A stretch of DNA of 64,000 nucleotides from Chinchilla lanigera (GCF_000276665.1 NW_004955429.1:5906338-5970337), one strand, 5' to 3'. Numbered from the stretch's first letter, positions 45,906-58,016 are shown. The notes: a model not told the origin generated them from the sequence alone. Translations and numbers: made by a program.

Positions 45906-46389
45906 TAGTGCCTATGAGATGCTCGAACAGTGCTAACTGGATGGTCATCACATACCACAGACCTGGAATCAGGAGAGGAAAATATTTGAATACTTTAGGT
46001 ATTTCAATCCTATTTCAGACCTTGTGCAGAAAGACCTTACCCAAGGAGCACCTGAATGAGATCAGAAGAGTGCCTGGGTCAGGACCTAGGAGAATCTCAA
46101 AACTTAAGACAGAGCTGGAGGGAAAGAGGCCACCGGAGGAGACTGAGATGACAGGCACAAGAGGACAAACATAGCGAAGGGAATGGTGTTAAAGAAGGAA
46201 AATGGTTTGTGACAAATTCTTTGATATTAAGCAAGACAGAAAACGAGAAGGTCCTTACTGAGGGGGTGGGAGCAGGACCCAGACGGCAATAAGTTGAGGA
46301 AAAATGAAACGTGTCAAGGAGGGACAAGGACTTGCTATGACTCATAATTTTGATCAGCAATGAAAATTATCTCTGGGCTCAGGCAGTGG

Positions 46390-46580
46390 GGTAGGTTTTG
46401 TTTATTCAGACAGCATGAATAGTTCCAGCTCTGGTTGACCTTGGGTAAATTATTTTTCTAAGTATCAGTTTTCTTGTCTTTTTAAAACACGAGTAGTAAT
46501 TTCCATCTTTGGCATTTTTAAGACTCTTTACAATTACATTTATCAAGTGCCTGGCATGTAGCTCAAAATGATGGCTGTCA
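46390..46580 (+). mobile_element. MIR SINE, sense
   Basis: gaatagttccagctctggtt, ccttgggtaaattatttttc and aagtgcctggcatgtagctc. Confidence 0.65.
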
Positions 46581-47189
46581 TGATAATAGGAACTATTATA
46601 GTAGTTATAGATATTATGCACAAAGATTTATATTTTCTTTTTACCTATTGTAAACATCAGTGTGTTTAGATATTAAAGGAGAGAAAGATGTTTAGCTATT
46701 AATGGAGAGAAAGAGATTTAAGACAGGAGAGAAGGGAGAACTGATAGAGCAAGAAATCCAAGGAAACAAGAAAGGCATTGAGGTTACAAATAGAATTTGG
46801 GTGAAATTGGAAGGAAGATACAAATGCATACAATGAGGTTTTTAGGTATTTGGGAGAAGGTTAGGACTTGTACATTCTGTCTATAGTTCAGAAAACTTTG
46901 CTCATCCCTTATCACACGCCAGATATTGGATATGATGAAACAAAAGATCATCCCCTCTTTTGAACCTGATCCTTCCTGAGTGCGCATTTCAGTGAATAAT
47001 GCCACCCTCCCCATTGCTCTGCCCGGAGCCTGGAAACCATTCCATTCTTTCACACGATCTCTTAAATACACCTAGGCAGCCACCAACTCCTTTTGGTTGC
47101 ATTTCCTAAGTTTTCCTTTAAATTCATATCCTCACCCATATCCGGGCAACATGGCTTTCATCAGTACAGGTTATCTGTGCTTCTTGTTC
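46581..47189. other. unassigned intron sequence
   Basis: Purine-rich stretch at about 46670-46780. Nothing else recognised. Confidence 0.35.
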
Positions 47190-47690
47190 CAGCCACCTTC
47201 TAATCGGTCTCCCCGTCTGTGGTCTTGCTCTAGTTCTGTCCCCATTCTGTTGCCTGAACAGCTTTTCAAAGCCATGTTCCCCCTCTTCCCTTGACAACTT
47301 TTAATGGCTACACTTAGACGTCAGTATGATGTTCAAACTCACAGGATGCTTCATGATCAGGCCTCTGGCCTCATTCAACTCTTCCCTTTTTCCATCCAGA
47401 AAACTTACTCAGATACCTCAAGTGGACCACTGACTCTCCTTTTGCTTATGTTACTCTACATAAGCTATTCAGTCTGTTTTCAGCACTCTTGTCTTTCTTC
47501 TTTACCTGATGAAATCTTATGTAGCCTCTAATACTTCCTTCTCTGAAACCTTTCCTGACATTACCTTGGAAGATGTCTGGCTCAGGAACCCTTGGGTACA
47601 AGGGACTGTCACTTCAGTGTCTCTGTACTCAAGTGTCTCTGTACCCCAGACCCTGGAAAAGCCCTTGTTTACAGTAAGCAGATGATAAGT
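47190..47690. mobile_element. L2-like fragment
   Basis: The blocks ctcttcccttgacaactttt, tgttcaaactcacaggatgc, catgatcaggcctctggcct and ttctctgaaacctttcctga resemble an ancient LINE (L2-type) 3' region. Orientation not decided. Confidence 0.4.
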
Positions 47691-47727
47691 GTTAAATGAA
47701 TATGCTTCCAATAGCCTGGTGAATATA

Positions 47728-47785
47728 TACATGTGTTCATATATACATTTGTATATACATATGTGTATATATTATATATATGTCA
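47728..47785. repeat. AT-rich (TATATACA-like) low-complexity tract
   Basis: Alternating ta/ca/tg units. Confidence 0.8.
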
Positions 47786-47916
47786 AATATAAGTAGGTCT
47801 AAATAACAGGATTGATATTATCTAGGTACATGTTAGCAACTTGCTCATTGCCTATGATATAGAAAAACCATTTTAGCTTAATGGCAAATAAGATGAAAAT
47901 ATCTGAAATACTGTAC

Positions 47917-48079
47917 CTTGAAAAGCAAAGCTCGATGGTAGAAAATTCCTTTTTTGATGTACCCAATTGGTATAACATTGGATTTAAGTTGAAATTTTAG
48001 TTCACTTATGTGAAGTTCCCAGCTGAAATCAGGTAGCTTGTCTTTTGGAATCTTACCACCCATTTTTTCTGCCACATAT
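47917..48079 (-). CDS. ARMC3: ARMC3, penultimate coding exon
   Basis: A 163-base exon: one base completing a Lys codon with the previous exon, then 54 codons. The acceptor is gacacag and the donor is cttttcaag/gtacag. The translation begins YVAEKMGGKIP and includes LPDFSWELHISELKFQLKSN and IPIGYIKKGIFYHRALLFK, a signature I recognise from ARMC3. It forms the first part of the C-terminal EDR1/CTR1-like domain and joins the last exon in phase 0 to read ...LLFK-ALADK.... All codons are open, so nothing suggests a pseudogene. A plain processed copy is excluded because the introns are present. Confidence 0.92.
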
Positions 48080-48611
48080 CTGTGTCAATTACATTAAGAT
48101 AAAATCAATCAAATTTAACATTTTTCATTACTTTTTATGAAGTTTAACATCTCACTTTGGATACTTTTTGTTTATAATTAGATATATGATTATACATGTA
48201 AAACCTACATTCCCTCTGATTTTTATTGTTTGCTTTACTTTAAAAAATGCACTTGTAATATGTAATTTAACAATATGCTTATTGTACTCAGACCATGATA
48301 TTTATAGATAAGCTGAAATTCTAGCAATTTCATTCAATGTGAAGATGAAAAGGAACACTAATTTCCCAATCTGTACAGCAAGATACAAAAGATACAAATC
48401 AACATCACACTAAATATGAACATAATTTAAAAATTTATCTTACTCTTGAAAAGTATTGCTTAAAGTGTTTTTAAATGTCTCAATATGAAATCAAATGCAT
48501 TGTATTAATATGAATGGTCTTTCAAGGAATTTAAACTCAGAGGTAATACAAATACAAATATTTCCCATTGGATTCAGAGACATTTTCAAGTTTTATAATT
48601 TTCTTTACTTT

Positions 48612-48733
48612 ACTTTTTTTTGACAGGTTCTCACTATGTAGTTCAGGCTGGCCTCAAACTCCTAGAAATCTCACTACCTCAGCCCTGCCCTCCAAGTGCT
48701 GGGATTACAGATACCCACCACTGAGCCCAGCTC
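48612..48733 (-). mobile_element. B1 SINE, antisense
   Basis: gacaggttctcactatgtag, tcaggctggcctcaaactcc and caagtgctgggattacagat. In sense orientation with ARMC3. Confidence 0.9.
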
Positions 48734-49999
48734 TTATTTTATTTCAGAAAAAAATATATTTTTTAATTTAGAGAAAGACATGACATTCTATAACCCTGGA
48801 AAGAGAGAGGAAGAGAAGGAGCAAGAGACAAAAAGTTAACAGTTCAGTGGGTAATGATGGAGGTGGGAAACTTTCCTGTAGCGAGCTGTCACCTAAGGCA
48901 TTAATAAACACACCTGCAAAATTCCTCCGTCAACTAAGAGGCCCCATACATCAAAGGATTTCCTCTTGTTGCTCTATGAAGATCAGTGGTAAAAACCCAA
49001 GGGGGAGGTGAGTGGAGGAGAGGGCTGTAGGATTGGCTGAGGCCAGTCCAACTTGGGTGCTTGGATGGTGCCAGGGAAGCAAAGGCAGAGCCCTGGCTTC
49101 TGCCCCTCTTCCCAGCCTGTTTCTGGCCCAGTTAAAGGAGATGACGGGTTTGGGAGGGGTAAAAAGTACCTCCAGGAAGAAGGATGCATGGGGGAATTGA
49201 CACATGTTTTCAGGAGCTGAATCAGAGATCTGCTTGAGTCATCACTTCTCAAGGACATCAGGAAAACTTCAGTCACCGAAAGTGCTCTTTTCCAGTCAAT
49301 GATCTGGCAGCTGTGACACTTGCAGTTGTCACATCCAGGTCTAACGACTGCTACTCATTTCTACTTGGAGTAGATACAGACTCCCAGGGAGACTGCAGCT
49401 GGTGCAGCAGCTAGTGCTCCCCTATCAGATAGGCAGAGGAGCCAACCTGGAGAGTAGCTTCCAGCCCCCAGGCACATCCCAGGCATTTTTCTGGCAGAAT
49501 CAGCCTGACCACCGTACTGAAGAGAACAACTTCATGGCTCCTACCCGTCCCAGTAGCCAGCTCTGAGAACTCTCACACCCCACATGAGAGCAAGGCGGAG
49601 CACAAAATACCAGACAGATAACAGAAAAATAGGGGATGGTTATTTGTGTTAAAAAATACTTTGTGAGTTTATGAATAATTCATATTTTTTTTTACATTAT
49701 GAGCACTTTATATATTTAAGGAATGATTTAATTTTCAAACTTTTGACTCATAACTCCTCTAAGATAATGCTGAAAGATGCTTTGGATGGTTTGGCTGGAG
49801 AACATAATAGGTTTTTTCCTCTCAGTAATTTCTAGCTCTTAGCTCTGATTCTTCATGGAAAAGTGAGCTAACATGCATGCTGAGGTCCTTTTCAATTCAT
49901 ATGTTTCTGCCTCAGAGTCAAACTAAGGTGCGGTAAAGTTCACTTTTATTGTGGTGGATTTCTCAAACATTGGCTAAAAGAAGAAAACCGATAAAAGAA

Positions 50000-51230
50000 A
50001 GATAGCTTCCTCAATAAATGGTGCCAGGAAAAGTGGCTCTCCACATGCAGAAGATTGAATCTAGACCTCTATCTCTTACCATGGACTAAAATAAAATCAA
50101 AATGGATCAAAAAACTAAATGTGAAAACAGAAACACTTAACCTTTAAGATTAGAAGGCACAGGCATAGGCAAGGACTTTCAGAACAGAACATCAATTGCA
50201 CAGAAAATATTACTGAGAATCAACAAATGGAATTATATTAAATCAAAACCCTTCCACACAGAAAGAAACAACCAGCAGAGTGAGAAGACAACCAACAGAA
50301 TGGGGAAAAATCTTTGCCAGCTGTTTCTCATGCAGCAAACTAATATCTAGAACATATAAAGAACTCAAAAAAATTACAACCCCCAAAATAAAAGACCCAG
50401 TCAAAACACAGGCAAGTGAAATAAATAGATACTTCACCGAAATACTACAAATGGCCATAAATACATAAAGAAATATTCAACTTTGCTGGCCATTAGAGAA
50501 ATGCAAATTGAAACAATACTGAGATTCCATCTCACTCCAGAAAGAATGGCCATCATTAAGTAACAAATAATAATAAATGGGAAAGACTATGGGGAAAAAG
50601 GAACCCTTCTACATTGGCAGTGGGAGTGTACACTAGCACAACCCCTATGGAAATCATATGGACATTCCTCAGAAAACTGGGACCAGAAATTCCATTCAAC
50701 CCAGTTATTCCTCTTCTAGTATTTTTCCCAATAAAGTAAAAGACATCATATTACAGTGACACATGCATAGCCATGTTTATAGTAGCACAATTCATAACAG
50801 CTAAACCTTGGAAGCAGCTTATATGTGCATCAACAGATGAATGGACAGATAAAGAAAATGTGGTATTTACACACAATGGAGTACAACTGTGCCATAAAGA
50901 AAAATAAACTTGAATGGGAAAATTGATGCACTTTGAGACTATAATGTTAAGTGAAGCAAATCAGACAAACAAGCTTATATATCACAAGGTTTCTCTTATA
51001 TAAGAAACCCACAATGTAAATAAAGAGCCAAATAAAGGATAGATAATAGGAAGTAGGGGCACAGATCTTGCTCAAAGGGAAAGATGATCAAGAGATGGAG
51101 GGAGGGAGAGAGAAGGGAAGGAAGTGGGTGAAAAAGGAATTAAGATGTGCTATGTACATGTACCAACTTCCCACAAGGAATGTAAACATGCACTGCAAAC
51201 ACGGACTAATAAAAATATAAAAATTAAAAA
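50000..51230 (+). mobile_element. L1 ORF2 end and 3' UTR, 5'-truncated
   Basis: Starts in late ORF2 (caataaatggtgccaggaaa), runs through gccagctgtttctcatgcag, atagccatgtttatagtagc and gatgaatggacagataaag, and ends in an A-rich tail at about 51230. Frames are broken. Opposite orientation to ARMC3, and its tail stops 26 bases from the ARMC3 donor site. Confidence 0.88.
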
Positions 51231-51256
51231 TGTGTGTGTCCATAGAGAGAACTTAC

Positions 51257-51457
51257 TTGGCCAGAACCTCAATCTGCTCCTTAATGTTGGTTATGGGCAG
51301 GATTGACTTGGTCACTTCGCACACATACGTGCAGAAGTCAGGGTCAGGGGGAGGGTACCATTCTTTTTCAGGGATGCCTTCTCCAGTCAGCTTTGGCATT
51401 GCCAGAATCTCTTCCTCCTCTTTCAGTTTCTCCTCTTCCTTTTTCCCTCTGCCTTTC
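51257..51457 (-). CDS. ARMC3: ARMC3, third-from-last coding exon
   Basis: A 201-base exon: one base, 66 codons, then two bases that complete Lys with the next exon. The acceptor is tactctcaag and the donor is ggccaa/gtaagt. It opens with a charged, low-complexity segment (KGRGKKEEEKLKEEEEI), a likely disordered linker after the armadillo repeats. It then enters the conserved part with KEWYPPPDPDFCTYV and VTKSILPITNIKEQIEVLA. I recognise this as ARMC3 just upstream of the EDR1-like domain. The frame is open through both splice sites. The preceding exon was not found with confidence. Confidence 0.9.
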
Positions 51458-51679
51458 CTTGAGAGTAAATAACAATCAAAGTCATACTTTCTGCTAAACA
51501 AATGAGCAAATGCTAACTATGTTCTAAGTAAATCTGAAAAGAATCACAGGAATGTGGTATTTTACACTTGAATAATCATAGTATTTATAGTTTTGAAATA
51601 TTCATTGATAGAATCTATATTATGCTAGAGAAACTAATTTTGAAAAGAACACTATGTCATTGATCTACATTATAAATAC

Positions 51680-51770
51680 TATATATTGGGCTTCTGCACC
51701 ATTGGCTAGCAAGGCATCTGACACACAGTTGTCATAAAACAAGTATTTATTGAGTTGAAAAAACTAATAT
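51680..51770 (+). mobile_element. L2/MIR 3' end fragment
   Basis: gcatctgacacacagttgtc, then aagtatttattgagttgaaa, is the familiar 3' end of L2/MIR elements. Confidence 0.5.
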
Positions 51771-51799
51771 GCCTTCTTAGAGAGTCTAAATCAGTCTTA

Positions 51800-51965
51800 C
51801 AAAGTGTAATAAAATATATGGTGAATGTTTAAATTTTAAAAACTTGTTACAGTAAAAGATACATTGCTATTAATCCCCAAAATACTCCCTCCACCTTTGA
51901 ATACATCTATCCCATCATTCTTGCCACTTTCTGAAGCAGTTCTGGAAGTCCTCTTTCACAGATGT
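51800..51965 (-). mobile_element. mariner transposase 3'-end fossil, left arm
   Basis: On the minus strand it encodes a mariner C-terminal motif (DFQNCFRKWQE, then a stop) and runs out into the element's 3' end. It forms the left arm of an inverted pair with 52060-52354. Inactive. Confidence 0.7.
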
Positions 51966-52059
51966 CTTTATTACCTGTGATAAAAAAAAACACAGTGGGT
52001 GCTATTGCCATGAGCCATCCAATGGAAAGGCAGGCTCATAAAACATTAGCCTGTCCGCC

Positions 52060-52354
52060 TCCACTTTATTCACCAGATCTGGCACCACGTAACTTCTGGC
52101 TTTTCCCTACACAAAATGCTGACAAAAGGTAAACATTTTGAATTGATTCAGGGCATCAAGGCGTCATGACAGCGCAACTAAGGTAACTCATGAAAGAGAA
52201 CTTCCAGAACTGCTTCAGAAACGGGCAAGAATGAGGGGATGAGTGTTCAATATGAGAGGGAGTATGTTCAGAGATATTAATGGCAGTGTGTTTTCTACTG
52301 CAATAAATTCAAAAGCCATGTTTAATGTTCACTGTAGTTTTTGATCACACACCT
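52060..52354 (+). mobile_element. mariner transposase 3'-end fossil, right arm
   Basis: On the plus strand SPDLAPRNFWLFP, close to the canonical mariner (Y)SPDLAP..D(Y/F)WLFP motif, is followed by stops and then ENFQNCFRN. It is a broken C-terminal half. From about 52188 rightwards it mirrors the left arm. Confidence 0.8.
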
Positions 52355-52390
52355 TGCTTCAATATTATATCTTGCATCAGTTGTAATCTT
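52353..52390 (-). other. possible 38-base ARMC3 cassette exon (weak)
   Basis: The minus strand has a good acceptor (tttttcttacag), 38 open bases and a usable donor (gcaag/gtgtgtga). Its end phase (two bases) fits the next exon's first base. The 13-residue product KITTDARYNIEAR is not one I can place in ARMC3, and its donor overlaps the mariner end, so this is probably chance. Confidence 0.15.
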
Positions 52391-53499
52391 CTGTAAGAAA
52401 AATCTGGATCACTGTTTTTAAGAAAAATTATCCAAAACATGGAAAAGATAAGATAATAGCATATAATTTCCAAGTTATATAGGAACAAAGACTCATCCAA
52501 TATTTATTGAGAGAAGTATAAGTAGTAAAAATAAAAAATATTCTTTGCTACTAACTGTAGGTTCTAAACTTAGAGAATTACTAATTAACATGTAGATTTT
52601 TGTTTTATAAGGATAAAAATAATTTCTAGTCAGTGGAAATCTATACAAAGTTTACAATTTATACATTAACCAGTTTTGTACATAACCCAGCAATCTTTTT
52701 GCAGTGCTCCTTAATTAGATTGGATGTAAATATTTTGTACCTCCACTGCCCTTTTAACCATGATTAACATCATACGGGTTCCCTCATCAATTAATGCACT
52801 GCACAAAAAACAATGACATGGGTTCTCATTCCAGGTAACACAGAATAAGCATAGCCTACTATTCGGTGTTTCTCCTGCTGAATACAGTCATAAATTCTAC
52901 ACAGGATGTGTGAACCATATTTTTGAGGATCATGAAAAGTGAACAGTGACAGGAAGGTCAGGGAAGACAAAATGTGAATTATTGCTGACCTGATGGTGAG
53001 TTTATCCTTTTATTCTTTCCCTCTACTGCCTACGCTGAGCTAAAGACACCCTGATAACTGGAAGTGAGCAGCAGCACAGTCAGAGCTCAAGATGAAACAC
53101 TTCTGATATATGGGAAAGAGAGAGGAGTAAAGCCTCTGTTCTGTTTTGTTCTTTTTTTATTCTTCCCCATGCGTGTGTGCCCTAGCCCCAAAGGAATTCC
53201 ACGACAGTGGTGACTCCAGGATTCTATAAGAGCTGGAACTCCTTTATACTCACTCAGTCCTCTAACTGTTCAGCTGCACATGTAGGTGCAGCATGGCAAA
53301 GTGTAGCTGCACAGAATAAATGAAGTTTTTTGGCTGGAGGACCCAAAAAGAAGCTTCAAGAAAGCCAAAAAGAAAAGGGAGATTGTGAAAGGAAAGGCGC
53401 TCAGAAAAGCAACTCCATGAATTCCTAGGCTTACCATGAGCTGTGCATGCATGGTTTAACCCTAAATAACATGTACATAATCACTGAGAACTGAACTAT
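52391..53499. other. unassigned, probable ARMC3 intron
   Basis: No exon or named repeat recognised. Confidence 0.4.
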
Positions 53500-55370
53500 G
53501 GGATAAACTCTCATCCAAAGCCCAAACAGGACACTGGTTGGCATACATGGAAGACTGACCCAAATAGCACTGCAATGACTTTGAACATGAGACTGCCTTT
53601 GGAATGACAACCACAGAAGACTGGTTGGAATTCAAAGCTTAAACCCAACTGGGCCAATTAAATACTAAAACACACACACATAAAGGAATATTCATGGAAT
53701 GTAAATATGACCCACAAATAAGACTTACAGGATGTATAAGATTGTACTACTACAAATTTAAAATTACTCAGCATACAAAAAACCAGGAAAACCTCAACTC
53801 ATATGAGAAGTGATAATCAAAAGATGTTTATCACCCAGAAACTTTAAAGATACTCCAAGAAGTAAGGTCAAATACTCCTGAACAGCTAGTCAGAAAATCC
53901 TAAAAAGAAATGGTAGATATAAACAGGGATTTTTTGAACTGAAAAATACTATAACTACAATTTCAAAAATACAACTCCTTGCATGGGGTTAACAACAGAA
54001 TGGAAATAACAGTAGTCCTAAGAATAGAACAACAAAAAGTATCTAACCTGAACAACAAAGAGAAGATTGAAAAATAATTAACAGACCCTCAGAGACCTGT
54101 GATGTGATAAAAAAGTTCAAGACTGGTACCACCAAAATTCCCTAAGAAGAAGAGAAAGGGTACAGTGGGAAAAAAAGTTGAATGAATAGGGGCTGAAATA
54201 ACTTCTTCAATTTAGTTAAAGACATATATCTAAATAGTCCAGAATTTTGATGAATGTTAATAAGGTTAACTCAAAGGAAATCCACTCATAGACACTTCAG
54301 CATCAAATTATTGAAAGTTAAAGACAGATGAAATGAGTGTCTATGTAGAAAATCCCAAGGAATCTACCCAAAAACTCCTAAAAGTAACAATTGAGTTTGT
54401 CAAGGTTTCAGGGTATGAGAGCAACACACAAAAATCAATTCTGGTTCTAGATAGTAAGAATAAGCACATGGACACCAAAACTAAAACCTCCCAAATTCTG
54501 GAGCACTAATATTTTCTCTAAAGGAAATTATGTACTTAGGTATAAGCTTCACAAAATACATGGGAATTCAACATGTTTTGAATTTTTGTGTGAGATATGT
54601 GCTTAATACTAAAACACCTGGATAAAAGCATTCAAAGAAGACCTAAATTCATGAGGTATACTAGGTATGTAGATTTGAATATGTATCAAAGATTTAATTT
54701 CTTCCCAAAATGACTGTGAGTTTTAATGCAGATCCTATAAAAATCCTAGGAAAGAATTTTCTAGATGTAGAAAATGTTACTCTAAATATTTACATAGAAA
54801 AATTTACATAGAAAGGCACAGGCTATGTAAGTTAGGATGACTAACTCACTCTTGATGAAGAAAAATTAAGTAGGCAGAATCAGGTACCCTTCTTGATATA
54901 AAGGGTTACTCTGTAGCTACAGAAAATCAGACAGAGTGATAGTAGTGAAAGATAGACACATTTAGTAACTGATGTAACAGAATTCAGGATCTTGGAATGG
55001 ATCCACATAAAAATTTGCAACTGATTTTTAACAAAGGTGCAAGAGCAATTCAATGAAAGTAGGCTAGCTTTTTCAACAAATGGAGAGGGATCAACTAGAT
55101 ATCAAAGATGCATGTGGCGAAAAACTGTTCACTATGCTGGTAGACTTGTGAACCTACACATATGATAATATAGTGTAGAACTAAATACACACACACAGAA
55201 GTAAAACTGTGGAACCTGAATAAAATCATTGTAGTGTATCAACGTGAATATCCTAGATATGAAATTTTACTGTAGTTTAAAAATTTTTCAATTGGGTACA
55301 TGGGGATCTCTATATTATTTCTTTCAGCAGTATGTGAATCCATAATTATCTCATTAAATTTTCAATTTAA
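53500..55370 (+). mobile_element. old L1 (L1M-type), sense, internally deleted
   Basis: The left part (atatgagaagtgataatcaa, then gaactgaaaaatactataac and ctgaacaacaaagagaagat) resembles an L1M ORF1 region. The middle (gtagaaaatcccaaggaatc, then gtatgagagcaacacacaaa) and later blocks (cttgatgaagaaaaattaag, gatttttaacaaaggtgcaa) are ORF2, and the end resembles the 3' UTR. Heavily decayed. Confidence 0.7.
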
Positions 55371-55379
55371 AAATTCCTT

Positions 55380-57026
55380 AGTTATATTTGTGTTAATCTG
55401 GACTTTGTGTGCACTCATCTGTGTATCCCTTCACCTATACCATGCTATCTTGGGTATTGTAGATTTATAGTAAGTATTAAAATAAGAGTAATTCTATCAA
55501 CTTTTTTTTCAAAATTCTTTTAGCCATAGGGGCAAAAGGCTGTAACATACAACCTACATATGTAGCAGGCTGTCCCACCTCAACTTCTGTGTATACTATG
55601 ATATGAAACACTTCTCATAATGCATCCCTGTTGTTAAACAATATGCCTGAATATGCTATAGTCTAATAAAAAGTTTTAAAATATTCTCTTGGCTATTATA
55701 GTTTATTTACTTTTCCATAAAAATTTGAAATCAGCTTGTCTGTATCTGCAAAAGATCCTGTTAAGATTTTGGTGGAACTGTATCAAATCTATAGATCATT
55801 TAGGAGAAAAAAAGACACTTTTACCTTGTTGCATTTTCTAATATTTGAACATGGCATGTCTCCTCACTCACTCAGTGTGTCTTTTATTTATTTCATTTTT
55901 CACCTTTTATTTTTATTAGTATGTGTTTGGAGTCCATAATGATTACATTCATCATGGGGAGGTGATCCATGTCCATAACACATTTTAATTTTTACATCCC
56001 TTTTCCCTCTTCCCCCTTGCCTCTATCTCTTCATAAATGTTGTGTAGTTTTCAATATACAATCCTATATATGTTTTGTTTCATTTTCATTTTTTTCACAT
56101 TTTGTTCCATAGAGCTATCAAAATTACATCTCAAGTTATTTGATTTTCAATTGTTTATAACTAGTGCACAGAAATACTATTGATATTTGTATGCTGGCCT
56201 TGTATCCTGAATGTTGCTAACTTCACCTAATAGTTTCAATTTTTAAAAGTAGATTCTTCAGTTATTTTCTGTTTAGACAAGCCATGTTATTTGTTCCACA
56301 GAGACAACTCCAGGGAGTCCCAGCCCCCACCCCGACACACACCATGCACGTGCATAAGCTTTGCAATCTGTTTAACTCCTTAAAATGTCTTATTGCAATG
56401 TCTAAGACTTCTAATACAATGTTAAATAATAGTGGCTATGACAGATGACATCCTGCTTTGTTTATGAACTTTGATGTCTTTCTCTGTTAAATATGATGCA
56501 ATCTGTAGATTCTATGTAAATATTTTTATTAGGCTGAAGAAGTTATGTTCTATTTTCCTTTCTTGAAAGCTTTTTTGAAATGATGCACAGATGTTGAATT
56601 TTATCAAAGGAGTTTTTTGTATTGATTAATATGATCATGTGGTTTTTCTTCTTCATACTGCTAATATGGTAGATTAGATTATATTGATTGATTTTAAAAT
56701 ATGAACCAGCCTCACATTCCTAGGATAAAACTCTCTTGCTCAGATGCATTATTCTCTTTATATGTTGCCAGATTTGCTTTGTTGCTATTTCATAAAGGAT
56801 CTCTGAAACTATGTTCATGAAGAATATTGATCTGTAACTTTCTTGTAATGCCCTTTTCTGGTATTGACTTTGGTGTAATCCTGGTCTCATAACAGAAGCT
56901 GAGAAACATCTTCTCTTTCTATTTTTCTGAACAAAATTGTGTAGGAATAGTGTTAATTCTTTAAATGTTTAGTAAACATCTAGTGAAACTATCTGGGTCA
57001 AGAGATTTTGTTTCAACTGTTTTTTT
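55380..57026 (-). mobile_element. old L1 ORF2, antisense, cut by assembly gap
   Basis: gaactgtatcaaatctatag, gatgaattttatcaaaggag-type and aaccagcctcacattcctag blocks are the antisense reverse-transcriptase region. The segment 55900-56100 may be a foreign insertion. Ends in a T run at the gap edge. Confidence 0.75.
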
Positions 57027-58016
57027 NNNNNNNNNNNNNNNNNNNNNNNNNNNNNNNNNNNNNNNNNNNNNNNNNNNNNNNNNNNNNNNNNNNNNNNNNN
57101 NNNNNNNNNNNNNNNNNNNNNNNNNNNNNNNNNNNNNNNNNNNNNNNNNNNNNNNNNNNNNNNNNNNNNNNNNNNNNNNNNNNNNNNNNNNNNNNNNNNN
57201 NNNNNNNNNNNNNNNNNNNNNNNNNNNNNNNNNNNNNNNNNNNNNNNNNNNNNNNNNNNNNNNNNNNNNNNNNNNNNNNNNNNNNNNNNNNNNNNNNNNN
57301 NNNNNNNNNNNNNNNNNNNNNNNNNNNNNNNNNNNNNNNNNNNNNNNNNNNNNNNNNNNNNNNNNNNNNNNNNNNNNNNNNNNNNNNNNNNNNNNNNNNN
57401 NNNNNNNNNNNNNNNNNNNNNNNNNNNNNNNNNNNNNNNNNNNNNNNNNNNNNNNNNNNNNNNNNNNNNNNNNNNNNNNNNNNNNNNNNNNNNNNNNNNN
57501 NNNNNNNNNNNNNNNNNNNNNNNNNNNNNNNNNNNNNNNNNNNNNNNNNNNNNNNNNNNNNNNNNNNNNNNNNNNNNNNNNNNNNNNNNNNNNNNNNNNN
57601 NNNNNNNNNNNNNNNNNNNNNNNNNNNNNNNNNNNNNNNNNNNNNNNNNNNNNNNNNNNNNNNNNNNNNNNNNNNNNNNNNNNNNNNNNNNNNNNNNNNN
57701 NNNNNNNNNNNNNNNNNNNNNNNNNNNNNNNNNNNNNNNNNNNNNNNNNNNNNNNNNNNNNNNNNNNNNNNNNNNNNNNNNNNNNNNNNNNNNNNNNNNN
57801 NNNNNNNNNNNNNNNNNNNNNNNNNNNNNNNNNNNNNNNNNNNNNNNNNNNNNNNNNNNNNNNNNNNNNNNNNNNNNNNNNNNNNNNNNNNNNNNNNNNN
57901 NNNNNNNNNNNNNNNNNNNNNNNNNNNNNNNNNNNNNNNNNNNNNNNNNNNNNNNNNNNNNNNNNNNNNNNNNNNNNNNNNNNNNNNNNNNNNNNNNNNN
58001 NNNNNNNNNNNNNNNN
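57027..58016. other. assembly gap (990 N)
   Basis: A run of N. Long open frames reported across it are artefacts of N translation. Confidence 1.

Larger units (their letters stand above)
43145..47916 (-). other. ARMC3: ARMC3 intron (penultimate to last coding exon)
   Basis: A 4.77-kb intron with donor gtacag at its 5' end (47916) and acceptor ttgcag at its 3' end. It holds MIR, L2-like, B1-dID and two LTR elements listed separately. Positions 43145-43750 and 45906-46385 show nothing further that I can name. Confidence 0.8.
48080..51256 (-). other. ARMC3: ARMC3 intron
   Basis: A 3.18-kb intron with donor gtaagt (51256 leftwards) and acceptor cacag. It contains a B1 SINE and a 1.2-kb L1 3' end. 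Positions 48080-48610 are AT-rich with nothing recognised, as is 48734-49990 apart from a GC-richer piece at 48990-49200. Confidence 0.8.

Noticed and set aside
48568..48771. Plus-strand 67-codon frame
   Set aside because: It is translation of an antisense B1 SINE.
50243..50458. Minus-strand 71-codon hydrophobic frame resembling a membrane protein
   Set aside because: It is the reverse strand of L1 ORF2.
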